A stretch of DNA of 64,000 nucleotides from Nitrospira sp. (GTDB lineage Bacteria > Nitrospirota > Nitrospiria > Nitrospirales > Nitrospiraceae), in assembly GCA_005239465.1 (NCBI GenBank), contig SPAW01000009.1:63166-127165 (forward strand), written 5' to 3'. Each line of letters starts with the position of its first letter. Position 1 is the first letter of the stretch. Positions 62,525-64,000 of the stretch are shown piece by piece. The position numbers and the translations under genes were made by a program. A model generated the notes under the pieces. The model saw only the letters and a program-made list of their open reading frames with translations. It was not told the DNA's origin and did not search any database.

Positions 62525-62896
62525 TTAGCTCTTGAAGGCAGCTATTGCCTCTTCATCCGTGTTGAACAGGCGAATCAAGGGAGCGAATCCGTAACCCATG
62601 CCCGTTTCAATAGCCTCTCTTACCATCCCCTTGGATGCAGAAATCATGAGCGCGCCGTTAGCCTTGCCAAGGGCCTTGGACACCAACAGGAACACACGCA
62701 GCCCCGCACTGGCGATATAGTCGAGCTCTGCTAGGTTGACAACGACCTTTGTTGCCCCCCCATCCACAATCTTTTTCAATTCCTCTTCGCCTTGCGCGGC
62801 AGTCGTGGAGGCTAGACTGCCCTTTATTTTGACGAAGGTGATCCCGTCCTTCTCGTGGGTTGTCACCGTCAGCGTGTGTTGGGTACCTCGTTCCAT
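62525..62896 (-). CDS. STAS-domain anti-sigma-factor antagonist
   Basis: 123-aa SpoIIAA/RsbV-like protein: HEKDGITFVKIKGSLASTTA, KVVVNLAELDYIASAGLRVF. The serine in YIASAGLR (Ser63) sits at the phosphorylation site of the family. It would be phosphorylated by the HATPase and dephosphorylated by the SpoIIE domain of the neighbouring protein. It is upstream of that gene on the same strand, but 730 bp away with repeat B between, so it probably has its own promoter. The cognate anti-sigma target or sigma is not in the window. Confidence 0.9.
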   Translation of the reverse strand: MERGTQHTLTVTTHEKDGITFVKIKGSLASTTAAQGEEELKKIVDGGATKVVVNLAELDYIASAGLRVFLLVSKALGKANGALMISASKGMVREAIETGMGYGFAPLIRLFNTDEEAIAAFKS

Positions 62897-63221
62897 TTTC
62901 GCCTTCCTTCTCTTTTAGAGGCCTTCAATCTTTATCGTATCCTGCGGAAAATAACGGGGCCCTGGAAATCTTTTTGCCGATCATCCCTAAAGGAGTAACA
63001 ACCCTCTGCAACGGAGGGTTACATATGCCACAAAATGTGAAGCATTATCAATGACATTTTCCCGCTTGGCATAACTGAGAGGAAAACGCATCTCATCTCA
63101 CAGGTACCCTTTGTATCGCTGCATGACCACCTTTACCGCGCGACGTCAAGGCCATGGAATTCACTCAGGGGGGGGGCGATTTTAGGTTTGTTGTGATGGA
63201 GGTACAAGATGGAGGTGGTGA

Positions 63222-63331
63222 GCACACACCCCCGTGCTATATGGGAATGGGACTCTTTTAAGGAAGGCGCCCTGGAAACAAAAGGTCTCTCCGCCAGGTA
63301 ATGCTCCATGAAGCCTTGATGCTCAAAGGGG
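63222..63331. repeat. Island repeat, copy C
   Basis: Begins GCACACACCCCC; core ends near GGGAATGGGACT (63254); GATGCTCAAAGGGG at 63318-63331, 96 bp from the start. Apart from this and an ACCCTC/GAGGGT hairpin at 63001-63019, the stretch 62897-63671 shows no gene I can support. Confidence 0.6.
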
Positions 63332-63671
63332 CAGGTACTTTGTAGGAATGGTGCAGCACGTCTCGGCAGACGGCTCTCCGTTCAGCCCGACCCTCATAAA
63401 AGCTCCGAACCCGGTTAAGGGGGCGAGGTCAATCGTCTGCCACTCGGTCGCGCCGAGAACTGCGCTGGTGAACCTCGGACATTCGCCGGGGGGAGCTTGC
63501 GCTAAGAGCCCGGACGCGACTGAATTCCGAGCTATGGTCGACCCCCTTGGGTATACCGAAACTTGGTCAGAAGGAATTTATTTATTCCACAATCCTAGAG
63601 CCACGTATCCTCTGGTCCCCCAGCTCTTCCCAGATGCTAGCCATACGCTCGCAATTGGGGTCAGACTGAGG

Positions 63672-64000
63672 TGACCCTGAAATAACGGACACCTGGATTA
63701 AGACTCACCGGCCATCTTCTCGAACTCCTCTGGACTCCGATAGCCCAGTGCCTGATGCAAGCGCTGACGGTTATAGAAGCGCTCGATATACTCCGCGATG
63801 GCATAGCGGGCCTCGGCCTGATTCTGAAACTGCCGATGCCGCACCAATTCATTCTTGAGTGAACTGAAGAAACTTTCCACGGGCGCGTTGTCGTAACAGT
63901 TGCCCCTGCGACTCATGCTGGCGACGACCCCGCGCCGGGCGAGCACCAGTTGGTAGAGACTCGCCCGATACTGGTTGCCTTGATCACTATGATGTATGAG
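63672..64000 (-). mobile_element. IS3-family insertion sequence, right part (cut by window edge)
   Basis: Contains the OrfB transposase and ends with a likely terminal sequence starting TGACCCTGAAATAACGGACA at 63672, about 26 bp beyond the stop. The other end is outside the window. Confidence 0.7.
63698..64000 (-). CDS. IS3-family transposase OrfB (partial, C-terminal)
   Basis: The frame is open to the right edge, so the N-terminus is missing. Visible text: HHSDQGNQYRASLYQLVLAR, SMSRRGNCYDNAPVESFF, SSLKNELVRHRQF and the C-terminal FYNRQRLHQALGYRSPEEFE. This covers the second Asp (HSDQG) and the final Glu (ESFF) of the DDE integrase core. OrfB-type IS3 transposases are normally made by frameshift from OrfA. 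The visible part is intact. It marks recent or past mobility of the island. Confidence 0.93.
   Translation of the reverse strand, partial: LIHHSDQGNQYRASLYQLVLARRGVVASMSRRGNCYDNAPVESFFSSLKNELVRHRQFQNQAEARYAIAEYIERFYNRQRLHQALGYRSPEEFEKMAGES

Noticed and set aside
59323..63331. Integron gene-cassette array (repeats as attC sites)
   Set aside because: The repeats lack GTTRRRY/RYYYAAC core sites and the paired inverted arms of attC, and no integrase gene is present.
63348..63674. 108-codon plus-strand reading frame
   Set aside because: Starts at the end of repeat C, has no ribosome-binding site and no recognisable similarity.
58595..64000. Prophage
   Set aside because: No capsid, terminase, tail or lysis genes are visible in the island part present here.
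1..64000. CRISPR array
   Set aside because: No regularly spaced short direct repeats with unique spacers were seen on either strand.

Overview
The window looks like a chromosome segment of a Gram-negative, GC-rich bacterium, most probably a Nitrospira-type organism (Nitrospirota). This is an inference. It rests on an LptE-type outer-membrane lipoprotein, a 31-residue bS22/mS38-like ribosomal protein, the deoxyhypusine-synthase-like gene beside pyruvoyl-dependent arginine decarboxylase, and the overall gene mix. No database was searched.

Bases 1-58,000 are mostly ordinary housekeeping sequence in short operons. In order: lptE (cut by the left edge) and leuS; a methyltransferase, a HAD phosphatase and der; a stress-type block (duplicated-domain periplasmic protein, ECF sigma factor, zinc-finger anti-sigma, cupredoxin, a cytochrome c remnant, a large secreted protein); aat with a coupled AbrB-type protein; an imported type II restriction-modification cassette (C protein, AvaI/BsoBI-like nuclease, DNA methyltransferase) beside a broken M20 peptidase; a rhodanese; a long minus-strand run slt-zapB-zapA-(structured gap)-rny-ymdB-(repeat)-xseA-xseB-tlyA-epimerase; rlmN and a pair of M16 proteases; larE; the Fo half of ATP synthase (atpI-B-E-F); pabB-pabC; a lytic transglycosylase facing nadB; the bS22-like gene and an MsbA-type ABC exporter; DUF692-like/dusB/maf; a CBS-PilZ protein, a LOG protein, a DHH phosphoesterase and a rhomboid protease; a degenerate hybrid histidine kinase; purE-purK; rluF; and a polyamine set (pdaD, speB, a DHS-like gene) with an aldehyde dehydrogenase, a zinc-ribbon protein and a DsbA-like protein.

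From about 58,595 to the right edge the character changes. A 3' remnant of a tRNA-Glu(CTC) gene marks what looks like an integration site. Beyond it lie gene-poor DNA, a SpoIIE phosphatase-HATPase fusion with a STAS protein (partner-switching module), a truncated second STAS gene, three copies of a roughly 110-bp repeat, and an IS3-family transposase cut by the window end. I read this as a decayed genomic island.

The strongest unusual signals are a C-box shared by the C/R operon and the methyltransferase promoter; a hybrid kinase that has lost its phospho-acceptor His, Asp and Lys while keeping its ATP-binding site; the tRNA-bounded island with its dispersed repeat; an xseA gene without a canonical start codon; and several genes whose -10 boxes sit 7-10 nt before the start codon, implying leaderless mRNAs.
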